Assembly: GCF_001425045.1 (NCBI RefSeq) | Contig: NZ_LMDJ01000035.1 | Coordinates: 62,001-126,000 of the forward strand | Direction of reading: 5' to 3' | DNA from: Massilia sp. Root351 | Lineage (GTDB): Bacteria > Pseudomonadota > Gammaproteobacteria > Burkholderiales > Burkholderiaceae_D | Length of the DNA stretch: 64,000 nucleotides | In this document: positions 26,684 to 35,761 of the stretch, piece after piece | Layout: every line of letters begins with the position of its first letter | Position numbering within the stretch: the first letter of the stretch is position 1 | Notes under the pieces: model-generated | Told to the model about the DNA's origin: nothing | Seen by the model: only the letters and a program-made list of their open reading frames with translations | Databases searched by the model: none | Made by a program: the position numbers and the translations under genes

Positions 26684-27859
26684 TCACAATTCCGCATCGC
26701 TGCGGCCAAACAGGCGGTCGAACAGGCCCTTGCTTTCCGGGACCCGGCGCGCCGTCACCATTTCCACCAGCTCGGCCAGGCTGCGCGCCACCGGGCTGCT
26801 GCGCGACAGCTGCAGCAGCGGCACGCCCTGGTTCACCGAATCGGTGGCCGACAGGTAGTCGTTCGGCACCGTGTGCATCACCTCCGCGCCCAGCGCCTGC
26901 TCCAGGTCGGCCAGGCGCAGCTTGCCGCCACGCTCGTAGCGGTTGACGATCAGGCGGATGCGTTCGCCCGGGTAGCCGAGCGAGCGGAAAATGTCGAGCA
27001 GGCGGCGGCCGTCGCGGATGTCGGGCAGCGCCAGCTGCAGCACCGGATAGATCGCGTCGGCGCCGTCCAGCGCGCGCAGCGAGATGGCGTCGATCTGGCG
27101 CCCCACGTCCAGCACGATGTAGTCGTAGTGCTGGCGCGCCACGCGCAGGATGGCGTCCATGTGGTCGGGCTTCATGTCCGACACCTGGTGCGGATCGTCG
27201 GCCGCCGCCAGCACGCCGAAGTTGGGCGTCACGTGCACCAGGCAGGAATCGAGGAAGGCGCCGTCCATGCGGCCGATCTGGGCGCAGATGTCGGACAGCG
27301 TCATGGCCGGCTTCTGGTCCGACACGTACAGCGTGGCGTCGCCGAACTGGCCGTGCAGGTCGATCAGCAGCACTTTGCGCTCGGCCAGCACCGCCAGCGC
27401 ATAGCCGAAATTGGTGGCCAGGAAAGTGGCCCCGCTGCCGCCCTTGCAGGAAATGAAGGCCAGCGCCTTGCCGTCGCGCATATGGGTGACGCCGGTCTCG
27501 ATTTCGATGCGGTCCATGGCCTCGTGGAAGGCGCGGTGCACCAGCGGCAGCGGCAGCACCTCGCGCATGCCGGCGCGCATGGCGCGGATCAGCAGGTCCT
27601 GCTGCGGCTCGCGCGTGAGCATCATGTAGGAGGCGCGCGGATAGTGCTTGCCGAGGCGTTCGACCAGCTCGGCCTCCCCCGGCGCCATGTCGCTGGCGTC
27701 AAAGATCACCAGTTCGGGCGGCTCGGCCAGCACCCGCTCGACCGCGTCGCGCAATCCCTGGCGCGTGGCCACCAGCTGCACCGCCGGCATGCGCGCCGAT
27801 CCCTGCGCCGCCACCTCGGCGTGCAGCAGGCTGTCCCGGCTTATCATCAAGGCTTTCAT
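26684..27859 (-). CDS. tadZ: Pilus localisation ATPase TadZ (CpaE)
   Basis: The 391-residue protein has an atypical receiver-like N-terminal domain (residues 1-125, VIFDASDMAPGEAELV), then a ParA/MinD-like ATPase domain. Its deviant Walker A reads CKGGSGATFLATN, and DYIVLDVGRQ is the Walker B region. TadZ proteins position the Tad machine at the pole or surface site. The expected second lysine of the MinD Walker A (KGGxGK) is Ala here, a common deviation in TadZ proteins, so ATP hydrolysis may be weak. Confidence 0.9.
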   Translation of the reverse strand: MKALMISRDSLLHAEVAAQGSARMPAVQLVATRQGLRDAVERVLAEPPELVIFDASDMAPGEAELVERLGKHYPRASYMMLTREPQQDLLIRAMRAGMREVLPLPLVHRAFHEAMDRIEIETGVTHMRDGKALAFISCKGGSGATFLATNFGYALAVLAERKVLLIDLHGQFGDATLYVSDQKPAMTLSDICAQIGRMDGAFLDSCLVHVTPNFGVLAAADDPHQVSDMKPDHMDAILRVARQHYDYIVLDVGRQIDAISLRALDGADAIYPVLQLALPDIRDGRRLLDIFRSLGYPGERIRLIVNRYERGGKLRLADLEQALGAEVMHTVPNDYLSATDSVNQGVPLLQLSRSSPVARSLAELVEMVTARRVPESKGLFDRLFGRSDAEL

Positions 27860-27888
27860 GGGTCTTCCCTCTCAAAGAGCGCGCCGTG

Positions 27889-28524
27889 TCAGGGAGGCGG
27901 CGGGGCAGGCGCGGCGCACAGCGCGCTGCCCGGCTGATATCCCAGCGCCTCGGCGCGCGCGGTGGTGGCCGAAGCCGGCAGCGCAAGGCCCTGCCAGTTC
28001 AGCTGCGGCAGCGGCAGCAGGGCCTGGAACGGCACCGGCTGGCAGCTGGCCGCATCGGCCGGGTCGCACACGCTGACGCGCACATGGCGGATGCAATCGC
28101 TGCCATTCGGATTGCGCAGGCAGTACAGCCGGTTCAGCGCCGGGCACGGCGCACGCGCCGCGGCGGCCACCGGCTGCAGCGCGCCGGCCGCGTCCTGCCA
28201 CAAGTACTCGATGCGCAAATGGCCCGGGCCGAACGACGGCGCCATCGGCAAGGAGCCGCCGCCGGGCCGGAACAGCGCGCGCCGGCGCAGCGCCGCCATG
28301 GCCGCCGGGTCGGTGTAGTCGGCCATGGCGGCTGCGCGCGCGGCGCTGCGCGTGACTTCCTGCAGCGTGTTCCACAAATAGATCAGGCGCGCGCATTCCA
28401 GCAGGCCGTACATGAACAGCAGGAAGAGCGGCAGCGCCAGCGCCAGTTCGATCAGCAGCACGCCGGCGGCCGGACGCCGAAGAGTACGTCTGCGGCCATG
28501 TTCAACGCAGTGTCTAGTTCTCAT
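27889..28524 (-). CDS. tadE: TadE-like minor pseudopilin
   Basis: A 211-residue protein with a TadE-type N-terminal hydrophobic segment led by an acidic residue (AAGVLLIELALALPLFLLFMYGLLE), then an exported domain with several cysteines (residues about 125-160). TadE/F pseudopilins are processed by the prepilin peptidase and needed for pilus assembly. The gene overlaps the preceding pseudopilin gene by 11 bases. Confidence 0.82.
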   Translation of the reverse strand: MRTRHCVEHGRRRTLRRPAAGVLLIELALALPLFLLFMYGLLECARLIYLWNTLQEVTRSAARAAAMADYTDPAAMAALRRRALFRPGGGSLPMAPSFGPGHLRIEYLWQDAAGALQPVAAAARAPCPALNRLYCLRNPNGSDCIRHVRVSVCDPADAASCQPVPFQALLPLPQLNWQGLALPASATTARAEALGYQPGSALCAAPAPPPP

Positions 28525-28975
28525 AGCGCATCACCACTGCCGTCTGCAGCTGCAAGCCGTTGGCGCCCAGCAGCCAGCCGCTCAGGCCGTCCCAGCCCAC
28601 CGGATGCACGGTGAAGCCGAGCTTGACCTTCAAGCGCTGCGGCATGGTGGCGCTGCCGCAGAAGCCGGGATCGCAGTCGACTTCGAACTCCAGCTCCCCG
28701 GTGCTGACCTGGGCGTCGGCCAGCGCCGCCATCACCTGCGCCAGCGCCTGCGCCTCGGCCTGGTCGTAGCTGCCCTTTCTGGCCATCTGCAGGCGCGGCA
28801 TGGCGGCCAGCTGGCGCGCGGCCTGGTAGGCCACCTTGTCCAGTACCACGAACTGGCGCACGGCGCTGCCCAGCGTCAGCAGGCAGGGCGCGAAGAACAG
28901 CATCATCAGCAGGATCAGCGCCAATTCCAGCGCAATCACGCCGCGCGCCCGGCGGCCGGGTGGCGGCGCCTTCAT
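28514..28975 (-). CDS. TadE/TadF-like minor pseudopilin
   Basis: The 153-residue protein has the same N-terminal plan as its neighbour: a basic start (MKAPPPGRRARG), then VIALELALILLMMLFFAP with the characteristic Glu, and a small exported domain with a CDPGFC pair. It probably works as a TadF-like minor pilin. The ATG overlaps the stop of the TadG-like gene by 4 bases. Confidence 0.82.
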   Translation of the reverse strand: MKAPPPGRRARGVIALELALILLMMLFFAPCLLTLGSAVRQFVVLDKVAYQAARQLAAMPRLQMARKGSYDQAEAQALAQVMAALADAQVSTGELEFEVDCDPGFCGSATMPQRLKVKLGFTVHPVGWDGLSGWLLGANGLQLQTAVVMRYEN

Positions 28976-30405
28976 CGGTACAGCTCCACCGCGCCGGCCA
29001 GCGTGCTTTCCTCCACCACGCCGGCGAACTCGCCGCGCACGCCGCCCGCGCCGGCCTGCTCCATCAGGAAGAACTGCGCCAGCGCCAGCACCGGCGCCTC
29101 GGTGAGCGCGCCGGGCGGCGCCGGACAGTCCAGCAAGGGAATCACCAGCAGGCGGCGCAGCGCCAGGCCGGGCTGGGCCGGCGCCAGATAATAGGCGGCG
29201 GTGGTTTGGAAATAGGCCGGCGTGTTGTAATTGGGCGCCGCGGGCAGTGCTCCGGCGGCCACCGGATACAGCCACGGCCACTGGTTACGGCTGATGGCGG
29301 CGCCGTTTGCCGACTGGCGCGCGCCGCTGTAGGCCCACAGCGGACCGTAGTCGGCCGCGCCGGCCGCGCTGGCCCGGTCGGCCATGGTGTTGTAGGGCTG
29401 GCCGGGCGCAGCCGGCGCCGGGGTGGCGCTGGCGGCGGCGGGCGCGGGCGACATCCAGCTGCCCGCGCTGTTGTACTGCCGCACATTGGTGTCGGGCGGC
29501 GCAGTGGCCGGCAGGCAGGCCAGCGGGCCCGCGCCGTACACGCCCAGGCGCGAATTGAGCTGCTCGCCCAGCGTGAACGCAGCCGGGCGGCGCAGCCGCA
29601 GCGTGGCGCCCGCCACGCGTGGCAGCTGTACCGTGCCGGCGCACATGAACGGCGCCAGCACCGCGTCGGCGGTATGGTCCACCATCCCGGCAGGCCCGGC
29701 GCCGGCAGGCTGGATCGGGTCGGCCAGGAAGTACTCCGCCGCCTCGGTGTTGTGTTCCGGGTTCAGCTTGAGCAGGTTGTAGGACACGCCGAAGCGGAAG
29801 CCATGCTGCAGCAGTTCCTGCGCGGCGCCGCCGGCGGCGCCTGCATTGTTGCGCGTGCCCGTGGCCGGCCCCATGGCGCACACCGCCAGCGGCGTGACGC
29901 GCGTCCCGGCGCGCCCGGCCACGGCGCGGGCGGCGGCGGTGGCATTGGCGGCCGCACCCAGCATGCCGAGAAACGCGCTGTTGACGGGCGCCACCGTGAG
30001 CTTGCCGCTATCCACCCTGGCGTAGGCCACGCCGGCGGGCGCCGCGGCAGCCGAGCCGGTGTCCAGCCAGGCCGCGTCCGGCGCGTCCGGCGTGGCGCTG
30101 AACTGCAGGGCGCCGGACTGCCAGCTCACGCTGGCGCCGAAATGGACGTCGGCGGCGGCCGCCGCAGCCGCCTTCGCGGCGGCGTCGTTGACCCCGGCCG
30201 CGGTGCCGTTGAGCGAGCGCGCGGCGGCCAGCGCCACCGCGTCCGCATAGTTCTGCAACTGCACCCGGCGCTGGTACACCAGGGCCAGCTCCAGCGCCAT
30301 CCCGGCCGCGCACAGCAGCACCGGCAGCAGCAGCGCGAACAGCAAGGTGAGCACGCCGCGCTGGCGGGCCGCGATGCGGCGTGCACAGGGCGCAAGGGCT
30401 GTCAT
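28972..30405 (-). CDS. tadG: TadG-like pilus assembly protein
   Basis: The 477-residue protein has the Tad-type N-terminal transmembrane segment (RQRGVLTLLFALLLPVLLCAAGMALELA) followed directly by VQLQNYADAVALAAARSLNG, the signature of TadG proteins. The large remainder is exported and rich in Ala, Pro and Gly. I see no clear von Willebrand A metal motif, unlike some TadG proteins. The ATG is 4-base coupled to the lipoprotein gene upstream. Confidence 0.85.
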   Translation of the reverse strand: MTALAPCARRIAARQRGVLTLLFALLLPVLLCAAGMALELALVYQRRVQLQNYADAVALAAARSLNGTAAGVNDAAAKAAAAAAADVHFGASVSWQSGALQFSATPDAPDAAWLDTGSAAAAPAGVAYARVDSGKLTVAPVNSAFLGMLGAAANATAAARAVAGRAGTRVTPLAVCAMGPATGTRNNAGAAGGAAQELLQHGFRFGVSYNLLKLNPEHNTEAAEYFLADPIQPAGAGPAGMVDHTADAVLAPFMCAGTVQLPRVAGATLRLRRPAAFTLGEQLNSRLGVYGAGPLACLPATAPPDTNVRQYNSAGSWMSPAPAAASATPAPAAPGQPYNTMADRASAAGAADYGPLWAYSGARQSANGAAISRNQWPWLYPVAAGALPAAPNYNTPAYFQTTAAYYLAPAQPGLALRRLLVIPLLDCPAPPGALTEAPVLALAQFFLMEQAGAGGVRGEFAGVVEESTLAGAVELYR

Positions 30406-30740
30406 TTTGCACCGCTCACGCCGATGGTGAAGCTGCCCTGCTGCGGCGCCGCTTCGGCAAAGCCCTTCTGATAGCGGCCCTGCGCCTGGCTGGCGGCGCG
30501 GCCGTCCACGCCGGCGGCCTGGCCATCGCCCCGCGCCTGGGCCTGGCGGGCCGCGTCCGGGTTGGCGATCTGCAGCGCCAGCGCGGCACGGGTGGCGCTG
30601 CCGAATGGCGGCACGGATAGCCCGGGCGGCGCCGCGCCGCCGCCGGCGCAAGCCGACAACAGCACGGAAAGCGCAGCCGGAAGCAACGCCGGCAAGCGCG
30701 CCGGCAACGGCAGCCAGGTGCGGGACGGGCGTGGTGTCAT
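30402..30740 (-). CDS. Small lipoprotein of the Tad locus
   Basis: This protein of 112 residues has a hydrophobic signal ending in the lipobox LLSAC (near residue 31), a Gly/Ala/Pro-rich segment and an Ala/Gln-rich C-terminus. It takes the place where CpaD/RcpB-type secretin partners are often found, but it is shorter and I see no similarity. It may be a pilotin for the secretin. It overlaps genes on both sides by 4 bases, so it is translationally coupled. Confidence 0.72.
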   Translation of the reverse strand: MTPRPSRTWLPLPARLPALLPAALSVLLSACAGGGAAPPGLSVPPFGSATRAALALQIANPDAARQAQARGDGQAAGVDGRAASQAQGRYQKGFAEAAPQQGSFTIGVSGAK

Positions 30741-32281
30741 GGCAATCCTCCTTGCGGGCCTGCACCCAGGAACAGCAGGCCGCGCCCCGGCGGCGCCATG
30801 CTGCCGGTGGGCAGCGGCTGGCCGGGGGGCAGCGGTTTGACCAGGTGGGCGGTGATGACGAACAGCAGCTCGCTGCGGTCATGCTGGAAATCGGTGCTGC
30901 GGAACAGCGCCCCCAGCACCGGCAGCTCGCCAAGCAGCGGCAAGCCCTTGACGCTGGTGTTTTGCGTGTTGCGTATCAGCCCGCCAATGGCGAAGCTCTG
31001 ACCGTCGTACAGTTGCACCGTGGTGCTGGCGCGGCGCGTGGTGATCAGCGGCAGCAGCGCGCCGCCGCTGAAGCCGCTGGCCGAGATGCCCACGCCCTCG
31101 CGCGACAGCTCCGACACTTCCGGCGCCACCCGCAGGTTGATGCGCCCGCCGGCCAGCACCGTGGGCGTAAAGCGCAGGCCCACGCCGAACTCCTTCTCTT
31201 CCAGCGTGACCTTGTCGCGGTCCTGCGCCACCGGAATGAAGATCTTGCCGCCGGCCAGGAAGCTGCCCTCCTGGCCGCTGATTGCCATCACGGTGGGCTC
31301 GGCCAGGATGCGCACCAGGCCGTCCTTGCGCTCGGCGTCCAGCGTGAAACGGCGCTTGTCGCCCTTGACCACGTCGAGCCGGCCGCCGGCGGTGCCGGTG
31401 AGGAAGCTGGACAGCACAGTGGCGGCCCAGCCGCCGCCGGCGTAGTGCAGCATCACGCCGGCCTCCAGCTTATCGAGCAGGGTCTTGGACACTTCGGCGA
31501 TCTTCACCTCCAGCATCACCTGCTGCGGCGCCGTCACCGACAGCAGGTTGACCACGCGGCTCAGGCTCAATCCGGCCACCGCCGGCACCGCACCGGAAGG
31601 CACGGCCGAGGGCAGCGCCGGCGGCGGCGCCTTGTCCTCCGCTGCGCGCGGGCTGGCCAGCGCCTGCACCGGACGCCGCACATAGGCGTGCGCCAGCTCC
31701 AGCACGTTCATCAGCGTGGCGCCGTCCTCCACGGTGCCGCTCAGCACCAGCGCGTCCGCCGCCGCCGTGACGCGGATGTTCTTCTCATGCGGCATCAGCT
31801 GCGCCAGCGACGCCTGCAGGCCGGCCACGTCCATGCCCACCACCAGGTCGATCAGGCTGCATTTGCCGCTCTTGCCCTGCACCACCATATTGGTGCTGCC
31901 GATGTCGACCCCGGCCACATACAGCGTGTCCGGCGCCACCAGCATTGCCTGCGCCACGGCCGGGTTGCCGATGCTGCGGCTGGCCACCGCTTCCGGCATG
32001 CGCAGCAAGGTCGATTTGCCGGGCTGCAGCGCCATGCTGTGCTGGGCCGGGGTATCGCCGGTGCAGCGCGGCCCGTCGCTGGCGGACGGCGCCTGGCGGG
32101 GCGCCGGCGGGTTAGCCTTGTGCGCTGCGGCCGCAGCGGCGGGCGCGGCGGCTATCGGCGCAGCCACCGCTACGGCCGCCGCCGCAGGGACGGCCGGGAT
32201 GCGCGGCGTGCGCGCCGCCAGCGCCGGCTGCGCACAGCACGCCAGCAGCGCAAGCACGGGCATGGATTTCATGGCGCGCAT
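30737..32281 (-). CDS. cpaC: Flp pilus secretin CpaC (RcpA)
   Basis: The 514-residue outer-membrane secretin forms the channel for the pilus. It has a signal peptide, an Ala/Pro-rich linker, the pilus-assembly N-terminal domain (LLRMPEAVASRSIGNPAVAQAM), a BON-like region (KNIRVTAAADALVLSGTVED) and the secretin domain (QVMLEVKIAEV to GLPLLGELPVLGALFRS). The start at 32281 overlaps the cpaB stop by one base (TGATG); a later ATG at 32272 is an alternative. Confidence 0.92.
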   Translation of the reverse strand: MRAMKSMPVLALLACCAQPALAARTPRIPAVPAAAAVAVAAPIAAAPAAAAAAHKANPPAPRQAPSASDGPRCTGDTPAQHSMALQPGKSTLLRMPEAVASRSIGNPAVAQAMLVAPDTLYVAGVDIGSTNMVVQGKSGKCSLIDLVVGMDVAGLQASLAQLMPHEKNIRVTAAADALVLSGTVEDGATLMNVLELAHAYVRRPVQALASPRAAEDKAPPPALPSAVPSGAVPAVAGLSLSRVVNLLSVTAPQQVMLEVKIAEVSKTLLDKLEAGVMLHYAGGGWAATVLSSFLTGTAGGRLDVVKGDKRRFTLDAERKDGLVRILAEPTVMAISGQEGSFLAGGKIFIPVAQDRDKVTLEEKEFGVGLRFTPTVLAGGRINLRVAPEVSELSREGVGISASGFSGGALLPLITTRRASTTVQLYDGQSFAIGGLIRNTQNTSVKGLPLLGELPVLGALFRSTDFQHDRSELLFVITAHLVKPLPPGQPLPTGSMAPPGRGLLFLGAGPQGGLP

Positions 32282-33141
32282 CACAAGCACTCCCGGCTGC
32301 TGTGCAGGCCGTTGATGACGCCGATGCAATGGCGCGCGGGCGCCACCGCCAGCTGGGCACGCGGTGCGGGCGCAGCCGCAGCTGACAGCGCGGACCGCGG
32401 CGGCTCGGCGGACGCCGCCGGTTCGGGCGCCGGGGCCGGCTCCGCGATGCCCAGCAGCGTGCCCTTGGTAGCGCCCGCCGTCACGCCCGGCCTGGGGTCG
32501 ACCTGGTTGCGCAGCGCCAGCGACAGCGTGCCCACGCTGCGCGCCAGGTCCAGGTGCTCGGCCTGTTCGGGCGTCACTTCCAGTGTCACCGCATTGACCA
32601 CGCGCGGCTTGGTGTCGTCGCGGCTCACTTCCTGCGCCACCGCCAGCACCAGGATGCGCTCCAGCACGATCTTGGAAATGTCGCGCTCGTGCAGGCGCTC
32701 GCCGGCCCGGGTGTGCACGATGATGTCGACGAAATTGCCCGGCAGCGCAAAGCCGGCCACGCCCACCACGTCGTTGACGCGCACCGTGATGGCGCGCTTG
32801 CCCTCGGCGATCAGCGCCGACAGCCCGCCCAGCGTGCCGGCCGGCGCCAGCTTGGCCTCGCTCAGCGGCTCGCCGCGCAGCACGCTGGTCTTCAGCACCC
32901 GGCCGTTCAGCCTGGCCGGGTCGCGCAGCGCGCCCGGCGGCAGCGAGTCGGCCGGCCAGTCGGCCAGCTTGAACATGTCCGGCGCCAGGCGCTGGCCCAG
33001 GTTGACGTCGGCCGCCGCCACCACGATGCGGCCGGCCGTGCCGGGCGTTTGCCGCAGCAGCCAGCGCGACGCCAGCAGCACCGCCGCCAGCCCCAGGGCC
33101 ACGGCCAGCCCCAGCATCAGGTAGGCGCGCCGGTTTTTCAT
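32281..33141 (-). CDS. cpaB: Flp pilus assembly protein CpaB (RcpC)
   Basis: A 286-residue protein with an N-terminal membrane anchor, a SAF domain (VVAAADVNLGQRLAPDMFKLADWP to VLRGEPLSEAKLA) and an RcpC domain (RAITVRVNDVVGVAGFALPGNFVDIIV). It is a periplasmic partner of the secretin. It is 4-base coupled to the AAA+ ATPase gene upstream. Confidence 0.93.
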   Translation of the reverse strand: MKNRRAYLMLGLAVALGLAAVLLASRWLLRQTPGTAGRIVVAAADVNLGQRLAPDMFKLADWPADSLPPGALRDPARLNGRVLKTSVLRGEPLSEAKLAPAGTLGGLSALIAEGKRAITVRVNDVVGVAGFALPGNFVDIIVHTRAGERLHERDISKIVLERILVLAVAQEVSRDDTKPRVVNAVTLEVTPEQAEHLDLARSVGTLSLALRNQVDPRPGVTAGATKGTLLGIAEPAPAPEPAASAEPPRSALSAAAAPAPRAQLAVAPARHCIGVINGLHSSRECL

Positions 33142-34523
33142 GCCGCCCTCGCCCGCAGCGCGGCCGGCCCGGCCTCGTCCCCGCCGGGGACGACAGCCGG
33201 CGCGCAGGTGGCGAACATGCTGGACCAGGCCTGCTCCAGCGCCATCACCGTCAGGCGCGGCGCCTGGCCCGCGTAGCCGGCGAAGTCGGCGATGCGGCCC
33301 AGGATCTCGCGCGGATAGCTGGCCAGCAGCGGCTGGCCGCTGCCACGGTGCAGCTCTTCGATCAGGTAACGCAGCCCGGCGTCGTCCAGCGCCACGCCGG
33401 CGGCGCGGCACTGCTGGCGGAACAGGGTGCGGTAACTCGCTTCGCTGAGCGCGCCAACGTGGATCTTGTAGCCCAGCCGGCGCAGCGCCGAGCCGTCCAG
33501 CAGCGCCTGCGGCGCCAGGTTGGTGGCGAACACCAGCATGGCGCCGAACGGCATGGCGAACTTGTGCCCGCCTTGCAGCGACAGCTGGTCCTGGCCCGCG
33601 TCGAGCGGCTGGATCAGGCGGTTCAGCAGCGCCGGCGCCGCCATGCGCTGGCGGCCCAGGTCGTCGATGATGAGCAGGCCATGGCTGGCCTTGCAATGCG
33701 GCGGCGCCTGGTAGCAGCCGGAAAACGCGTCGTGGCGCAGTTCCAGCATGGACTCGTCCAGCTCGGCGCCCAGCGGCACCACGGGGCGCTGGCACAGCAC
33801 CCAGCGCGCGTCCGTGCTGCGCCGCTCCAACGGCTGGCGCGCCGCCGTGCCCGGCGGCAGGGACGGCGCCAGGTGCAGCGCCGGATCGTACAGCTGCACG
33901 ATCTCCTGGCCCACCGCCACCGCGTGCGGCACCAGCACCGTGCCCTGCAGCAGGCGGCCCAGCTTGCGCGCCAGCGTGCTCTTGCCGCTGCCGGGCGGAC
34001 CGTACAGCAGCATCGAGCGGCCGGCGTGCATGGCCGCGCCGATCAGGTTGCGCACCGCCGGCTCCAGCCCGGCCTCGCCGAACACCGCTTCCACGTCTTC
34101 CGCACTGGGCACCGGCAGCTGGAGCGCCTGGCGCGCCGCCATGGCGCACCAGGCCTCCAGCGTGACCGGCGCCGGCCCCTGGTAGGGCGAGCGCTGCAGC
34201 CAGCCGGCCGCGCGCTGCTTGCCGGCGCCGGTCAGCTGGTATTGCACGTCGATGTCGGCGTCGCCGCGCCAGGCCACCTCGGCCAGCTGCTCGGCCACCA
34301 TGAAATCGAGCGCCTCGCGCAGCACATTGATCGACAGCCGCAGGCGGGTGGCCAGGATGGGCAAGTGGGTGCGCCCGGCAGCGTAGATGGCCTTGGCGGC
34401 CAGTTCCACGATCAGCTGCAACTCCAGCCCGGTCTCGCGCGCGGTCCTGGGCTGCGGCGGCAGCGCGCCATGCGCGTCCTCGTCGCTGCGGGCAGCCGGC
34501 AGTGCGGTGGCAAAGTCCATCAT
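33138..34523 (-). CDS. AAA+ ATPase with N-terminal winged-helix-like domain (Tad locus)
   Basis: A 461-residue ATPase, not one of the canonical Tad proteins. Residues about 30-125 look like a winged helix (LPILATRLRLSINVLREALDFMVAEQLAEV). The AAA+ module has Walker A GPPGSGKS, Walker B HGLLIIDDLG, a sensor-1 like FATNLAP and a C-terminal helical lid. It resembles MoxR-like remodelling ATPases more than pilus motor ATPases. The gene sits between tadV and cpaB with its stop overlapping cpaB by 4 bases, so it belongs to the pilus operon. It may remodel a pilus subassembly or regulate it; neither is shown. Confidence 0.8.
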   Translation of the reverse strand: MMDFATALPAARSDEDAHGALPPQPRTARETGLELQLIVELAAKAIYAAGRTHLPILATRLRLSINVLREALDFMVAEQLAEVAWRGDADIDVQYQLTGAGKQRAAGWLQRSPYQGPAPVTLEAWCAMAARQALQLPVPSAEDVEAVFGEAGLEPAVRNLIGAAMHAGRSMLLYGPPGSGKSTLARKLGRLLQGTVLVPHAVAVGQEIVQLYDPALHLAPSLPPGTAARQPLERRSTDARWVLCQRPVVPLGAELDESMLELRHDAFSGCYQAPPHCKASHGLLIIDDLGRQRMAAPALLNRLIQPLDAGQDQLSLQGGHKFAMPFGAMLVFATNLAPQALLDGSALRRLGYKIHVGALSEASYRTLFRQQCRAAGVALDDAGLRYLIEELHRGSGQPLLASYPREILGRIADFAGYAGQAPRLTVMALEQAWSSMFATCAPAVVPGGDEAGPAALRARAA

Positions 34524-34603
34524 GCGATACTCCTGATAAGTGTTGCGATGAGGAATTGATACTAGCAACGGCTTGCCTGGCGGATATTGAGTTACAGCAA
34601 AGC

Positions 34604-35140
34604 TTACGCACGGCAATGCGGTGCCAGCACCACCCCCAGCGTGCCCAGCGCCACGGCCACGCCGTAAGGCATGCCGCCCACGCTCTGGGCCGGCTGCAGC
34701 GGCACCGGCTGCAGCGGCACCCCGGCCAGGCGCAGCAGCCAGGGCAGCAAGGTGGCGCGCAGATTGGCCCAGCCGCGCCGCCACTGCCCGCTGGCCGCCA
34801 TCAGCGCCAGCGCCAGCACGCCGCCGGCGGCAAAGCTGAGCAGGGCGACGTCGAGTGCCTGCAGCGGACCGGTGAAGGCGCCCACCATGGCCATCAGCTT
34901 GACGTCGCCGGCGGCCATGCCGCGCAGCAGGTACAGCGGCAAATACAGGAAAAAGCCGGCCAGCAGGCCCGCCAGCCACTGCGACAGCAGCGCCCACGGC
35001 GGTCCGGCCAGGCCGTGCAGCACCAGCGCCAGCAGCAGGCCGCCGAGCACCAGTACGTTGGGGATCTTGCGCAGCGCCAGGTCGGTCACCGCCGCCTGCA
35101 AGACCAGCCACAGCAATATCACTTCGCTAGCAGTCCACAT
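34604..35140 (-). CDS. tadV: Prepilin peptidase TadV (CpaA)
   Basis: The 178-residue integral-membrane aspartyl protease cleaves the Flp and TadE/F leaders. The first catalytic Asp is in AVTDLALRKIPN and the second in the GxGD-type motif GMAAGDVKLMAMVG. Six hydrophobic helices fit the family, and length is normal for the short TadV form without methylase domain. ATG 35140 is preceded by GGAG. Confidence 0.92.
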   Translation of the reverse strand: MWTASEVILLWLVLQAAVTDLALRKIPNVLVLGGLLLALVLHGLAGPPWALLSQWLAGLLAGFFLYLPLYLLRGMAAGDVKLMAMVGAFTGPLQALDVALLSFAAGGVLALALMAASGQWRRGWANLRATLLPWLLRLAGVPLQPVPLQPAQSVGGMPYGVAVALGTLGVVLAPHCRA

Positions 35141-35199
35141 GGCGAACTCCGGACGGAAAAAGGGCGCGCCGCGGCAGCACGGCGCGCCCGGCCCACCCA

Positions 35200-35382
35200 T
35201 CAGGGCGTGACGGCCATGCTGGTGACGATGTCCTCGAAGGCCGCCTCGATGGCGTCCCTGAGCGGACCGAACGCGGCGGCAATCGCACCGGCCATGACCG
35301 CCGCGATCAAGCCGTACTCGATGGCGGTGATACCTTCCTCATCCCGGGCGAAGTGCCGGGCTGCCTGCATAAAACTGTTCAT
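35200..35382 (-). CDS. flp: Flp-type IVb pilin
   Basis: The 60-residue prepilin has a basic leader (MNSFMQAARHFARDEEG) followed by the Flp motif ITAIEYGLIAAVMAGAIAAAF with Glu and Tyr at the conserved positions. TadV should cleave after the Gly before ITAIEYG. It is the major pilus subunit and the first gene of the operon; AAGGGG precedes its ATG. Only one flp copy is visible. Confidence 0.95.
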   Translation of the reverse strand: MNSFMQAARHFARDEEGITAIEYGLIAAVMAGAIAAAFGPLRDAIEAAFEDIVTSMAVTP

Positions 35383-35761
35383 GATGTACCCCTTGAAAAG
35401 AAATCAAAGCTACGCCCTGGCGCGGCCCGGCTGCAGTCCGGCGGCCATTGGAACCACTATATTCCGGCCAGTTTCGGCGACGTTGATTGTGCGCAAGTTT
35501 TCCTCTGGGAATCTTTCCGGCCGGGGCGCGAGACCATGTGTGGTATGAACGAAACTGTTTTACATCAAACTTTCAGGGAATGGCCGCAGTGGCGAGCGCT
35601 TGCGCTCGTCATTGGGGGGTAGAATCGTGGCGTTTTAGCAGAAATATCGCACGCTGGAATTGCCTATAATACAAAAAGGTATTATTCTGCTTAGCTGTCT
35701 TTTGGAAAGGCCTCGTGCTTATGAGCACTGTACGCCTTGGTGCCGTGATCAGAGAACGACG
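35383..35761. promoter_or_regulatory. Divergent control region between flp and the diguanylate cyclase
   Basis: This 379-base gap has no convincing gene. It holds a perfect TATAAT at 35665-35670 facing the cyclase gene, with no good -35. Overlapping it is a 7-bp inverted repeat ATAATAC/GTATTAT (35666-35685), a candidate operator. A 16-base palindrome CGAGCGCTTGCGCTCG lies at 35593-35608. I found no clear flp promoter and no sigma-54 -24/-12 pair. Confidence 0.5.

Noticed and set aside
35593..35608. Palindrome CGAGCGCTTGCGCTCG considered as a terminator or operator.
   Set aside because: No T-run and no gene end nearby; GC-rich palindromes of this size arise easily in this genome.
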